A stretch of 64,000 nucleotides of DNA from Pseudoduganella umbonata (GTDB lineage: Bacteria; Pseudomonadota; Gammaproteobacteria; Burkholderiales; Burkholderiaceae_D), in NCBI RefSeq assembly GCF_014192225.1, contig NZ_JACHXS010000001.1, positions 1 to 64,000 on the forward strand. Direction: 5' to 3'. Below are positions 1 to 8,527 of the stretch, piece after piece (within the stretch, counting starts at the first letter, position 1; each line of letters opens with the position of its first letter). The notes under the pieces were generated by a model. It ran no database searches. It was not told where the DNA came from and was given only the letters and a program-made list of their open reading frames with translations. The position numbers and the translations under genes were made by a program.

Positions 1-55
1 CGATGATAGTGCTGCAACCAGTGTGAAAGTAGGTTATCGTCAGGCTGTTACATAG

Positions 56-90
56 AAAAACCCCGCTAGCGTGTGCTGGCGGGGTTTTTT
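56..90 (+). terminator. intrinsic terminator, copy 1
   Basis: Ten-bp stem CCCCGCTAGC / GCTGGCGGGG with one T-G wobble and a GTGT loop. It is preceded by A5 and followed by T6, so it can work in both directions. It presumably ends a gene to the left of the window. Confidence 0.85.
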
Positions 91-194
91 GCTTTGGAAC
101 GCATACTTAGCATTACGCCGGACCTGGCTCCAAGTCCTGGGTTTTAGTGCTCCGCCGGGCACTGCCCGACGTCGCTCGTCAGGCTGTTATATAG

Positions 195-229
195 AAAAAC
201 CCCGCTAGCGTGTGATGGCGGGGTTTTTT
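195..229 (+). terminator. intrinsic terminator, copy 2
   Basis: Same hairpin as at 56-90, but GTGATGG replaces GTGCTGG in the right arm, which puts one mismatch near the loop. It is flanked by an A-run and T6. Confidence 0.75.
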
Positions 230-334
230 GCTTTGAACTCAGGTTTTGCAATACGCTGCGGACCTGGCTCCAAGTCCCGGGTTTTAGTGCTCCGCCGGGC
301 ACTGCCCGACGTCGCTCGTCAGGCTGTTATATAG

Positions 335-369
335 AAAAACCCCGCTAGCGTGTGCTGGCGGGGTTTTTT
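335..369 (+). terminator. intrinsic terminator, copy 3
   Basis: Same sequence as copy 1 in the stem and loop, with A5 before and T6 after. Third in the tandem array. Confidence 0.75.
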
Positions 370-435
370 GCTTTTGGACCTCAGGTTTTGATGCTCGAAA
401 ACCGGCGACGAAAACCGGTGGCGCAGCGGGGACTT

Positions 436-487
436 CGAGGAGCATCGCTCCTCGCCTGCGCGGCGGAGACGGCCTGCAGGCCGTCTC
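436..487. repeat. two adjacent perfect palindromes
   Basis: CGAGGAGC-ATC-GCTCCTCG lies at 436-454. A 22-bp perfect palindrome with half-site GAGACGGCCTG lies at 466-487. Both sit between the terminator array and the REP-like elements. They may form transcript hairpins or be recombination or REP remnants; no function can be assigned. Confidence 0.6.
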
Positions 488-492
488 GCCTT

Positions 493-590
493 CCAGGCAC
501 CGTTTTTTCGGAAACATTTCAAAATATCAGGTGCCTGTCACCGGTTTTGCGGAAACATTTCAAAATATCAGGTGCCTGTCACTGGTTTTG
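493..590. repeat. REP-like element family A, double copy
   Basis: Two successive units each consist of GGAAACATTTCAAAATATC followed by AGGTGCCTGTCAC and GGTTTTG. The left end carries the inverted counterpart CAGGCACC. Related copies lie at 24008-24097 and 52858-52925. The remaining non-coding DNA to about 700 shows nothing else beyond becoming AT-richer. Confidence 0.7.
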
Positions 591-700
591 CCAAGCGTCG
601 GCGGGAGCGGCGCGGCGGGTGCGGCAGCCATGAAACGACATGCAGCGCTATCCGTTTCAAACGACAAATAAAGATGTATTTGTAACAGTTTCAATCTTCG

Positions 701-729
701 TTGACATCGAATTTTCAGTTAGCTAGAGT
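701..729 (+). promoter_or_regulatory. sigma70-like promoter of the PEP-CTERM gene
   Basis: A perfect -35 box TTGACA (701-706), a 17-bp spacer and TAGAGT (724-729, 4 of 6 matches to TATAAT) lie about 70 bp before the start codon. The surrounding DNA is unusually AT-rich for this genome. Confidence 0.6.
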
Positions 730-799
730 CGTTAGCATAAAAATATTAACTTGGAGACAACCACCCCACCACCGCTTGATCAACTTAAAGGCTCGACAC

Positions 800-1912
800 A
801 TGAAGACTTCGGCTCGTTTTGCTTTCGCGGCAGCTGCTTTTGTTTGTAGCGTGACCATCCCTGGCGCTCACGCAGCAGGGAATTTCTGGGATCTTGGTTA
901 CGGCATCACGGTGTCGGGTTCTTCAGCTGACGGCAGCGTGATCGGCGCTTATGTCGCAAACGACTCGTATTACATGTGGACGGCTGCCACCGGCGTGACG
1001 GCCATCGGCGGGGCATGGCAAGGTGGGGTGGCCAGCGTGTCGGCTGATGGATCACGCATATCCGGCTCGGCCTTCGGAAGCGACGGCCTGAATTACGCGG
1101 GCTACTACTCGGTCGGCACCGGCCAGTGGACGACACTGGGTGGCGTTGGCGGCACCCTGGATACCTCGGCCAGCTCCGGCTGGAACATCTCCGGCGATGG
1201 GAAGACCGTCGTTGGCCTGGGGTGGGTCGGCGGCGCCACCGCCCATGCGATCGCATCCACTCCGGCCGGCGTCATGACCGACCTTGGCTCGATCGGGGGC
1301 TCGTCGCGCGCCAACGGCGTGTCGTACAATGGCAGCATCATCGCCGGATGGGTCGAACAGCCAGAAGGGCAGTGGACCGGTGCATACTGGAAAAACGGCA
1401 CGTTGCATAACATGGTCGATGATCAGGGGAATGCGCTGCAAGAGGCTGAGGCGGTATCGGCTGACGGCAACTGGATTGTCGGGAACGGTTACTACGGTCA
1501 GACCTGGCGATACAACACCGTCACTCAGCAGACAGAGTGGCTGGGTGATCTGGACGTTACGGCAGACCTTCAGGGGGCAACCGGCATCTCGGCAGATGGC
1601 CAGATCATCGTTGGCTACGACCGGGGCTTCGGCCCCGCTGGCTTTGGCCAGGGCACCATCTGGATCGAAGGCCAGGGCATGCTCAATTTGACCGATTACA
1701 TCACCAGTCAAGGGGTTGACCTTGAGGGTCGTACGCTGGCATTGCCGCTTGGCGTTTCGGCCGACGGCAGGACGTTCTACGGCATCGACAATACCGGCAG
1801 CGGTTTTGTCGTCACGTTGTCGCCGGTGCCGGAACCGGCCACTTACGCCATGATGGCATTGGGACTGGCGGGGATGGCTGCACGCCGGCGCATGGGTCGC
1901 GGCAAGAAATAA
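800..1912 (+). CDS. PEP-CTERM sorted exported repeat protein
   Basis: A 370-residue exported protein. The chosen ATG has AAAGG eight bases upstream and begins a clear Sec signal peptide (cleavage near AHA-AG, about residue 25); a longer in-frame start at 701 lies in the promoter. The body has at least seven short repeats with the pattern SADG-x-x-(I/V)-x-G, for example ISGDGKTVVG and ISADGQIIVG, like the HAF/propeller-type repeats of exported proteins. The C-terminus has VPEPATYAMMALGLAG followed by an arginine cluster, the PEP-CTERM tripartite tail recognised by exosortase/EpsH systems. Such proteins are expected at the cell surface or in the exopolysaccharide matrix. No exosortase gene is in the window. 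The exact role is unknown. Confidence 0.85.
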   Translation: MKTSARFAFAAAAFVCSVTIPGAHAAGNFWDLGYGITVSGSSADGSVIGAYVANDSYYMWTAATGVTAIGGAWQGGVASVSADGSRISGSAFGSDGLNYAGYYSVGTGQWTTLGGVGGTLDTSASSGWNISGDGKTVVGLGWVGGATAHAIASTPAGVMTDLGSIGGSSRANGVSYNGSIIAGWVEQPEGQWTGAYWKNGTLHNMVDDQGNALQEAEAVSADGNWIVGNGYYGQTWRYNTVTQQTEWLGDLDVTADLQGATGISADGQIIVGYDRGFGPAGFGQGTIWIEGQGMLNLTDYITSQGVDLEGRTLALPLGVSADGRTFYGIDNTGSGFVVTLSPVPEPATYAMMALGLAGMAARRRMGRGKK

Positions 1913-1969
1913 ATCACTGAACACAGGCCTGAGGTTCGCTTTCCTGGGTGATCGTCAGGCTGCTTACAG

Positions 1970-2004
1970 AAAAACCCCGCTAGCGTGTGCTGGCGGGGTT
2001 TTTT
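1970..2004. terminator. bidirectional terminator between convergent genes
   Basis: Same hairpin as at 56-90 (CCCCGCTAGC stem, GTGT loop), with an A-run on the left and T6 on the right. It lies between the PEP-CTERM gene (+) and the WD40 hydrolase gene (-), so it can terminate both. Confidence 0.85.
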
Positions 2005-2018
2005 GCATTGGAAGAAGG

Positions 2019-4736
2019 CTAATCCGAGGCAAGCAGTACGGAACTGATATGAAGCTCGGCACAAACCGCGTGGCTGTCGGGCAATGGAACGTTTGAAAAG
2101 GCCAGGCACAGGCTGCGATGGGTCGATGGCAGCGAGATCAACTCGCCGACCCGGCGCCAGGTGTTCGGGGAGACGAGCTGCACTGCACCGCTGTCGCTGG
2201 AAAGCGCAAAACGTTCGCCGGTGCTGTCCCAGGCGATGGCCCTGACGCCTGCATCGACCGGTATCTCCGCCACCAGGCGGCCAAAGGCTGCGTCCCAGAC
2301 ACGGGCATGTGTACCGGCACCGGCGCCGACGAGGAATTTTCCGTCCGGGGACCAGGAAAGTACGGCGATTTCGTCAGGGCAATGACCCAGCGGTGTCGAT
2401 ACCAGCCCGGTCCACACCATCAGCTTGCCATCCTCCGTTACCGTGGCAAAGCGGTCCCCTGCCGGCGCCCAGGCCGCGCACAGGATATCGCCGCCGGGCG
2501 CGCGGCGCCGCTGATGGGCGCCGTTGAACACTTTCCAGATGATGAGTTCGCTCCCGGAACTGGACACGATCCGGTCGCCGGCCGGCGACCAGGCAACGCA
2601 ATGGATGGACCGTTCGTGGCAGTCCGCCAGCACGAACGGCGACACTCGCCCGCTGTCTGCATCCAGCACCCGCAACGTCCTGTCGTCGCCGCCCACGGCG
2701 ATCCATCTGGCGTCGGGGGACCAGGCCAGGCAGCGGATATATTCATCCAGGCCCTGGCGGCGTTTTTCCAGTACCCGTTCCCCTTTGCCGTTGCTGGCCG
2801 ATACCAGGACATCCGAACTTCCCTCCAATGTCCATCGCTGCGTGGGCGGCTGCATGCGAAACAACATGACCTGCCTACCGACCGAACCGGTGGCGACGTC
2901 GCGCGTATCGGGCGACAGGGCGGCGCAGCGCAGCTGGTGTCGATGGGCACGCAGTTCCGCGTTGTCGAACCCGGTCGTGGTGCTGATCTGGATTGACTCG
3001 TCGGTGGACCCCGATGCGATTGCCTGGCCATCGGCCGAGCAGTCGACGGCGCGCACCGATCCGCGGTGCGACGCGACAGTGACTCCCACTGTATCGGACC
3101 CCACCAGGTCGAACTGCATCCCGCGCGTGCCGCACACATCGATACGCCCGACGTCGACCCGTAACGCGGACCGGTCCGCGGAGCCGCAGACGATACTGCG
3201 GCCATCCGGCGTCCACGCGACCGACAGTATCGAATCGCGGCACAGTTTTCTAGCCCTGACGAGACGCCAGGTAAGGGCGTCGAAGATCGTCACGTGACCG
3301 GAGACCGTGCCCGCTGCAATGTGTGCGCTGGAAGGAGACCATGCGAGACACAGTACCTGCGCACCATCCTTTGCGCTGGCCGGGAACGCGGCGCTGACAT
3401 CAACGTCCGCGATCGGCGTGCCGCTGCGCGGGTCGACGATTTTTACCGTGGCGTCGGTGGCGCCGCTCGCCAGCAGGCGCCCGGACGGCGAGATCGCCAC
3501 GCTCCTGACCCTGCCCTGGTGCAGGACAAGGCGCCAGTGTTCACGCCGGGCCACGGGATCGAAGGTGCGCACGACGCCGTTGGCATAGCCGCATGCGAGC
3601 AGGCTGCCGTCACATGCCCATGCGATGGAGCGAGCCCAGTCGTCGGTGCCGTACCAGCGATCGATCTGCTGGCCGCCGGGGAAGTGCCAGGTCGCCACCG
3701 TGCCGTCGCTGGAGCAGGATGCCAGTGCGTCGGCCCCAGGGGACCAGCACACGCTCTTGACGCTGCCTTCATGCGCATGGATGGTGAGGATGAGGTTCTT
3801 GCATGCCGGGTGCCAGATGCGGATCGTCCCGTCGTCGGAAGCTGCGGCCAGGTAACGGGAACAGGGACTCCAGGCGACCGCGTTGATTTCATTGCGCTTC
3901 CAGCCGCCCACATTGCACAGATACGTCGCCGCCGCCGTGACGGGTGGCGATGCCGGCACACCTGCCTCGATGGCGACGCCCCGCGCGGGCAGCAGGTCAT
4001 CCACGAAGCGCTTCACCTTGAGATATTGCAGCGACCTTGCCGACGCGGGCTTGCAGATGGTGGCGTGGTTTTCATCGAGGGGAATCGGCACGACATTGGG
4101 AATCCCCGGATCGGCGGACGCTTCATCGACGACGATGATCTGGCCCATCGGCAGCTTTTCGTAGAAGACCAGCAGGCGGCAGCCCAGCAGATGGACATTG
4201 TTCCTGAACCAGAGGTTCAGGTCGCGCAAGCCGGCGCCGTTGTGTTCGAGATCCTTGACCGCCGCCGATGCGCGCGCAAGCGAAAAGAACGTCATCCAGT
4301 CGGCGATGCGCGAGCCGCTGTTGGGCGTGGCCAGGAACACGATGCCGGCGGTGGCGCGACTGATGCGTTGCCACGCCGGGTCGCCATACTGCATTGCGTG
4401 GCGCAGCATCTGCTTGACCAGCAGCCCGCCCATGCTGTGGACCACGAAGACCACGGGGCGTTCTCCAATACCATGTGCGTCGAGCAGCGACAACACATTG
4501 GTAGCGCGGTCAGCCAGCGGCATGGCGCTGCCATTCCACCCGGTCTTGGCCGCCGGGTAGCCCAGCGACCACACGCCCGCGTGCGCGTGATCGAGGCCCA
4601 GCGCCTCGGGCCAGAACAGCGCTGGATGCTTCCATGTGCCGAACGGATCGCCATCGAGACCGTGGATGAAGATCACGTCGGCCAGGCGCGATGGCACGCA
4701 GCCGGCGATCGGGTGCAGTTCCACTGTCGTTGGCAT
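2019..4736 (-). CDS. SERAC1/PGAP1-like alpha/beta-hydrolase fused to 14 WD40 units
   Basis: A 905-residue protein without a signal peptide, hence probably cytoplasmic. The ATG at 4736 was chosen because AGGAGA lies eight bases upstream; a GTG at 4742 is too close to it. Residues 20-230 form a serine-hydrolase domain: FIHGLDGDPFGTW (oxyanion side), the nucleophile elbow HSMGG with Ser101, and a C-terminal DENHATICKP with the probable catalytic His224. This layout is typical of SERAC1/PGAP1-like lipases. From about residue 270 to the end I count 14 WD40-type units (repeated AWSPDG-type cores), enough for two seven-bladed propellers. In related eukaryotic-like proteins a STAND NTPase usually sits between hydrolase and WD40; here there is none. 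The gene lies 227 bp after pqqE on the same strand, but a functional link to PQQ is unproven. Confidence 0.8.
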   Translation of the reverse strand: MPTTVELHPIAGCVPSRLADVIFIHGLDGDPFGTWKHPALFWPEALGLDHAHAGVWSLGYPAAKTGWNGSAMPLADRATNVLSLLDAHGIGERPVVFVVHSMGGLLVKQMLRHAMQYGDPAWQRISRATAGIVFLATPNSGSRIADWMTFFSLARASAAVKDLEHNGAGLRDLNLWFRNNVHLLGCRLLVFYEKLPMGQIIVVDEASADPGIPNVVPIPLDENHATICKPASARSLQYLKVKRFVDDLLPARGVAIEAGVPASPPVTAAATYLCNVGGWKRNEINAVAWSPCSRYLAAASDDGTIRIWHPACKNLILTIHAHEGSVKSVCWSPGADALASCSSDGTVATWHFPGGQQIDRWYGTDDWARSIAWACDGSLLACGYANGVVRTFDPVARREHWRLVLHQGRVRSVAISPSGRLLASGATDATVKIVDPRSGTPIADVDVSAAFPASAKDGAQVLCLAWSPSSAHIAAGTVSGHVTIFDALTWRLVRARKLCRDSILSVAWTPDGRSIVCGSADRSALRVDVGRIDVCGTRGMQFDLVGSDTVGVTVASHRGSVRAVDCSADGQAIASGSTDESIQISTTTGFDNAELRAHRHQLRCAALSPDTRDVATGSVGRQVMLFRMQPPTQRWTLEGSSDVLVSASNGKGERVLEKRRQGLDEYIRCLAWSPDARWIAVGGDDRTLRVLDADSGRVSPFVLADCHERSIHCVAWSPAGDRIVSSSGSELIIWKVFNGAHQRRRAPGGDILCAAWAPAGDRFATVTEDGKLMVWTGLVSTPLGHCPDEIAVLSWSPDGKFLVGAGAGTHARVWDAAFGRLVAEIPVDAGVRAIAWDSTGERFALSSDSGAVQLVSPNTWRRVGELISLPSTHRSLCLAFSNVPLPDSHAVCAELHISSVLLASD

Positions 4737-4963
4737 GTGCACTATCTCCTGTGTCGAACCGGATCGCCTAGCGATACGCTGCCGTGGAGGTGCGTCGCAC
4801 CCGGTCCCAGCCTATCCCAAAGTGCGCATCGGGGGCACAAAATCTTGTCGAAGCCCGGTGCGTGGCCGGTGCGCGGCCGGGCCGGCCTGCTGCGGCGCTG
4901 CGCGATCGCGCCGGCGCGGCAGAGACGCAACCATCGCCATTGGCAGGCAGTCACGTGGCAGTG

Positions 4964-6112
4964 TTACGGCCCGCTCCCGCCGCGGCGCGAGTTCGCATCC
5001 GTGCGGAACACGATCGGCTGGACCTGCTGCCGCCGCGCCGCTTCCTGTGCCGCTTGGGCCTGCATGACGATGGCATGCACGTCGGCGTGTTGCGGCGACC
5101 GTGAGCATACCGGGTCGGCATTTGCGGCGTCCCCGGTCAGTGCGTAGGCCTGGCAGCGGCAGCCACCGAAATCCTTGTCTTTCTCGGGGCAAGCGCGGCA
5201 GGGTGACTTCATCCAGGCATCGCCCCGGTAGCGATTGAAGGCACCGCTGGCGTACCAGATGTCCTTCACGCTGTGCTCGCGAACGTTGGGAAACGCGATG
5301 CCCGGCAGCGAGCGGGCGGCGTGACAGGGCAGGGCGGTGCCGTCCGGGGCGATGCCGAGGAAGACCGAACCCCAGCCGTTCATGCACGCCTTGGGGCGCT
5401 CCTCGAAATAGTCGGGCACCACGAACAGGATCCGCACCTTGTTGCCGATCCGGGCGCGATAGTCGTTGACCACGGCCTCGGCACGCTGCAGCTGCTCGCG
5501 CGTGGGCATCAGCTGTTCCCGGTTGACCAGGCCCCAGCCGTAGTACTGCGTGTTCGCCAGTTCCAGATAGTCGACGCCCATCTCCAGCGCCATGTCGATG
5601 ATGCGGTCGACGTGGTCGAGGTTGAAGCGGTGCAGCACGACATTGAGCACCATCGGATAGTCGTACTGCTTGATCAGCCTGGCTACCCGTGCTTTCAGGT
5701 CGAAGGTCCGGGTACTGGACAGGAAATCGTTCATTTCCCGGGTCGAGTCCTGGAACGACAACTGGATATGGTCCAGCCCGAGTTCCTTCATGCGGGCCAG
5801 GCGCGTTTCGGTCAGGCCGACGCCGGAGGTGATCAGGTTGGTGTAGAACCCGAGCCGGCGGCCTTCGCCAACCAGTTCTTCGAGGTCGTCGCGCACCAGT
5901 GGCTCGCCGCCCGAAAACCCGAGCTGGGCCGCACCGAGCTGGCGTGCCTGGCGCATCACGTCGAACCATTGCCCGGTGGAGAGTTCCGCGCGGTCCCTGG
6001 CGTAATCGACAGGGTTGTAGCAGAAGGCGCAGTGGAGGGGGCAGCGATACGTCAGCTCCGCCAGCAGCCAGAGTGGCGCCGCGACAGCCTGGCGGGGTTC
6101 GGGGGCGTTCAC
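4964..6112 (-). CDS. pqqE: PQQ biosynthesis radical SAM enzyme PqqE
   Basis: A 382-residue radical SAM enzyme that cross-links the glutamate and tyrosine side chains of PqqA, the first step of PQQ formation. The SAM-binding cluster motif is RCPLHCAFC close to the N-terminus. The C-terminal SPASM part has several cysteines, including [16 protein letters not shown]. The GTG at 6112, ten bases after the pqqD stop, gives the usual family N-terminus just before [13 protein letters not shown]. An upstream ATG at 6172 would overlap pqqD by about 50 bp and add 20 atypical residues. Last gene of pqqABCDE. Confidence 0.93.
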   Translation of the reverse strand: MNAPEPRQAVAAPLWLLAELTYRCPLHCAFCYNPVDYARDRAELSTGQWFDVMRQARQLGAAQLGFSGGEPLVRDDLEELVGEGRRLGFYTNLITSGVGLTETRLARMKELGLDHIQLSFQDSTREMNDFLSSTRTFDLKARVARLIKQYDYPMVLNVVLHRFNLDHVDRIIDMALEMGVDYLELANTQYYGWGLVNREQLMPTREQLQRAEAVVNDYRARIGNKVRILFVVPDYFEERPKACMNGWGSVFLGIAPDGTALPCHAARSLPGIAFPNVREHSVKDIWYASGAFNRYRGDAWMKSPCRACPEKDKDFGGCRCQAYALTGDAANADPVCSRSPQHADVHAIVMQAQAAQEAARRQQVQPIVFRTDANSRRGGSGP

Positions 6113-6122
6113 GGCCGCGGGC

Positions 6123-6386
6123 TCAGGCCAGCCAGCCGCGTGCGCTGGCGGTGCGCAGGAACGCATCGACATCGGCCCCCAGGCCGACGGCCTTGAACGC
6201 CTGTTCCAGCTCGTCGACGATGGCCGGTACGCTGCGCTGGCCGTCGCAGCGTTTCAGGATCTCGGCCGCGCTCTGGTTGAGCTTGACCATGCCTTCCGGA
6301 TAAAGCAGTACATACTGGCCTTGCGCTTCCTCCCACTGCATGCGGAACAGGCGGGAAAGAAGCGGCTTGTCGGGAATCGTCGTCAT
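6123..6386 (-). CDS. pqqD: PqqA-binding chaperone PqqD
   Basis: An 87-residue protein starting [11 protein letters not shown]. It fits the PqqD family in length and in the conserved segment [20 protein letters not shown]. PqqD is a small winged-helix-like peptide chaperone that binds PqqA and presents it to PqqE. It starts 14 bases after the pqqC stop. No strong ribosome binding site is visible, so translation is probably coupled to pqqC. Confidence 0.93.
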   Translation of the reverse strand: MTTIPDKPLLSRLFRMQWEEAQGQYVLLYPEGMVKLNQSAAEILKRCDGQRSVPAIVDELEQAFKAVGLGADVDAFLRTASARGWLA

Positions 6387-6400
6387 CGTGGCACCAGAGG

Positions 6401-7093
6401 TCAAGGGTAGGCTTTTTCGATCGCATCGAGCATGGACCACAGGATGTCGAGCTTGAACTGCAGGATCTCGAGCGCACGCTCCTGCTGGGCGCGGGTCGTG
6501 AAATGATCGAGCGTGACCTGCAGGCCGTGTTCGACGTCGCGTTCGGCCAGCGAAATACGTCCGCGAAAATACTGCAGGCCCGCCTGGTCGATCCAGCCAT
6601 AGTGGGCAGGCCAGTTGGCCAGGCGGTCCTTGTGGATCTGCGGGGCAAACATTTCCGTCAGCGACGAGCAGACCGCCTCCTGCCAGGGCGCCTGGCGCGC
6701 GAAGTTGACGTAGGCATCGACAGCGAAACGGACACCGGGCACCACGTGGCGTTGCGACCATAACACCCCGTCTTCGATGCCGACCGCCGCGCCGAGCCGG
6801 AGCCAGGCTTCGATGCCCCCATCGTTGCCGTCCCAGCCGTCATGATCGAGGATGCGGCGCACCCATTTGCGGCGGGTTTCCCGATCGGGGCAGTTGGCGA
6901 TGATCGCGCCGTCCTTCCGCGGGATGTTGACCTGATAATAAAACCGGTTGGCAACCCAGCCGCGGATCTGGTCCTCGCGCAGCAGGCCGCTGTTCATCCT
7001 GACGTTGAACGGATGATTGATGTGGTAGCCGGCGCCACGCGCGCGCAATTGCGCTTCGAACTCGGTGCGGCTCCAGGCCGGTGCGCTTGTCAC
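6401..7093 (-). CDS. pqqC: pyrroloquinoline-quinone synthase PqqC
   Basis: A 230-residue cofactorless oxidase that performs the last ring closure and oxidation to PQQ. Family signatures include [29 protein letters not shown] and the [13 protein letters not shown] segment. The start is GTG, overlapping the pqqB stop as GTGA. GGAG lies eight bases upstream, within the pqqB coding sequence, so the two are translationally coupled. Confidence 0.95.
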   Translation of the reverse strand: MTSAPAWSRTEFEAQLRARGAGYHINHPFNVRMNSGLLREDQIRGWVANRFYYQVNIPRKDGAIIANCPDRETRRKWVRRILDHDGWDGNDGGIEAWLRLGAAVGIEDGVLWSQRHVVPGVRFAVDAYVNFARQAPWQEAVCSSLTEMFAPQIHKDRLANWPAHYGWIDQAGLQYFRGRISLAERDVEHGLQVTLDHFTTRAQQERALEILQFKLDILWSMLDAIEKAYP

Positions 7094-8043
7094 AGGACGA
7101 TCTCCATGCCGTCGAAGGCGACTTCGATGCCGTGGCGCGCCAGCAGCGCACGCTGCGCCGAGTCGTCGTCCAGGATCGGGTTGGTGTTATTGATATGGAT
7201 GAGGATCTTGCGCCGTGCTGTCCGGCGCCGTGCATTACCGTGCGCATCCAGGCTGTCCAGCACCGCGATCATGCCGGCCTCGCCCGACTGCGGCAAATGG
7301 CCCATGTCGGCCGCGCTTTTGCTGGAAAAGCCCAGTTCGATCATCTCGTCGGCGCGCCAGAACGTGCCGTCGACCAGCACGCAGTCGGCCCGGCGCATCG
7401 CGGCATCGACCTGCGGTTCGATCAGGCCCAGCCCCGGCGCGTAGAACAGCGTCTTGCCGCTGCCGGTATCCTCGATCAGCAGGCCGATATTGTCGCCGAT
7501 GCCCGGCTGCGCGCGATGCGGCGAATACGGCGGCGCCTTGCTGGACAGGGCCAGCGGCGTGAAACGGAGGCCGTCGATGCCCGGTACGTGGACCGCCTGC
7601 ATGCCGGGGCCGTCGCCGATGGTGTGCAATGGGTGCCAATGCACGCCGCAGTAGTGCGACAGCACCGGTGCCAGGGGCAGGCTGGTGTTGAGATCGTTCC
7701 ATACCGATGCGGTGCAGTAGAGTGGCAGCGGCTTTCCCTCGCGCAGCATCAACAGACCGGTGACATGGTCGATCTGCGCATCCATCAGCATCACCGCGGC
7801 GATGCCGGAATCGCGCTTTGCCCGCGCCGGCTGCAGCGCCGGCGTGGCGCGGATCTGCGCCAGGATGTCGGGAGACGCGTTGATCAGCACCCAGTCGTTG
7901 CCATCGCCCGATACCGCGATCGACGATTGAGTACGGGGCGTCGCGGCAATCGTGCCGCCGCGCACGCCTGCGCAATTGCGGCAGTTGCAGTTCCACTGCG
8001 GGAAGCCGCCGCCGGCTGCAGAGCCCAATACGATGATTTTCAT
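7090..8043 (-). CDS. pqqB: PQQ biosynthesis protein PqqB
   Basis: A 317-residue metallo-beta-lactamase-fold protein, proposed to be an iron-dependent hydroxylase acting on the Glu-Tyr dipeptide. The N-terminus [19 protein letters not shown] followed by NCRNC is diagnostic of Pqq[10 protein letters not shown] supplies the family metal-site region. It begins 67 bases after the pqqA stop; this gap holds an inverted repeat (8061-8099). Confidence 0.95.
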   Translation of the reverse strand: MKIIVLGSAAGGGFPQWNCNCRNCAGVRGGTIAATPRTQSSIAVSGDGNDWVLINASPDILAQIRATPALQPARAKRDSGIAAVMLMDAQIDHVTGLLMLREGKPLPLYCTASVWNDLNTSLPLAPVLSHYCGVHWHPLHTIGDGPGMQAVHVPGIDGLRFTPLALSSKAPPYSPHRAQPGIGDNIGLLIEDTGSGKTLFYAPGLGLIEPQVDAAMRRADCVLVDGTFWRADEMIELGFSSKSAADMGHLPQSGEAGMIAVLDSLDAHGNARRRTARRKILIHINNTNPILDDDSAQRALLARHGIEVAFDGMEIVL

Positions 8044-8060
8044 GGTGTCGTTCAGTGGAC

Positions 8061-8099
8061 GGAAACCTGTGCCCGGCTGACCCGTGCGGCACGGTTTCC
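8061..8099 (-). promoter_or_regulatory. inverted repeat between pqqA and pqqB
   Basis: GGAAACC (8061-8067) pairs with GGTTTCC (8093-8099), and an inner GTGCC/GGCAC extends the stem with a small bulge. There is no T-run. It could stabilise the pqqA transcript or cause partial read-through, consistent with the excess of pqqA known in some PQQ producers. Confidence 0.5.
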
Positions 8100-8110
8100 T
8101 GGGCGCTTTC

Positions 8111-8185
8111 CTAGCGGTTTGCGATATACATCGTGATTTCGAATCCGAAACGCAGGTCGGTAAATTCCGGTTTGCTCCAGGTCAT
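8111..8185 (-). CDS. pqqA: PQQ precursor peptide PqqA
   Basis: A 24-residue ribosomal precursor peptide starting MTWSKPEF and ending MYIANR. Glu16 and Tyr20 in EITMY have the conserved E-x3-Y spacing; these two residues become PQQ. A strong AAAGGAG lies about seven bases before the ATG. It is first in pqqABCDE. No pqqF protease gene is in the window, so processing of the cross-linked peptide must be encoded elsewhere. Confidence 0.97.
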   Translation of the reverse strand: MTWSKPEFTDLRFGFEITMYIANR

Positions 8186-8527
8186 GATGAGTCTCCTTTA
8201 GATTGGTGTGATGAGCAGGCCGGCTGCATGGCCGGATGGCTCAAGGGCTTGCCGCACGGTGCGTGCAGTCACAGGCATAAAGCGATAATCGTGCCAAAAG
8301 GGCGAGGCGGGATCTGTCGCCCTGCGGGCACAAGGGGGCAAGCCAGCCGCGCCATCGAATGTGGAGGGGCCTTGACGCTGGCGGGCGCAACACTGTGTCA
8401 AAACCGAACAGTGTGGTTGCCACAATGGCGCACTGTGTCACTTGAATCAGGTTCCTGCCGGTCTGCGCCGGCCGGCTTGCTGACAATGGGTCGGTTTACC
8501 GGGCAGGGGTTCCTTCCCGGCGTCATG
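8186..8527 (-). promoter_or_regulatory. pqq upstream region with repeated CACTGTG sites
   Basis: A 342-bp gene-free stretch between the histidine kinase end and pqqA. CACTGTGTCA occurs at 8391-8400 and 8431-8440, 40 bp apart. An inverted ACAGTGTGG sits at 8408-8416. The spacing is near four helical turns and suggests a cooperative regulator. TTGACA occurs on the minus strand in this cluster, but no convincing -10 accompanies it. Short open frames here have no coding character. Confidence 0.45.

Larger units (their letters stand above)
1..380. repeat. tandem repeats of about 140 bp, each ending in a terminator hairpin
   Basis: There is no gene here. Two near-identical units start with GACCTGGCTCCAAGTCC at 121 and 261, so the period is 140 bp. 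Each continues through a GTGCTCCGCCGGGCAC segment, a TCGTCAGGCTGTTATATAG segment and a GC-rich hairpin with a T-run. A partial third unit (TCGTCAGGCTGTTACATAG plus hairpin) begins near 37. The hairpin part occurs once more at 1950-2004, after the PEP-CTERM gene. The likely origin is local tandem duplication of the end of a gene left of the window. Confidence 0.85.

Noticed and set aside
352-633. Open frame of 93 codons in the left non-coding region
   Set aside because: It reads through a terminator T-run, two palindromes and REP-like repeats; composition follows the repeats and no ribosome binding site is present.
8198-8425. A 75-codon open frame upstream of pqqA on the minus strand
   Set aside because: Its translation has no hydrophobic or family pattern and it covers the repeated CACTGTG region; no usable ribosome binding site.
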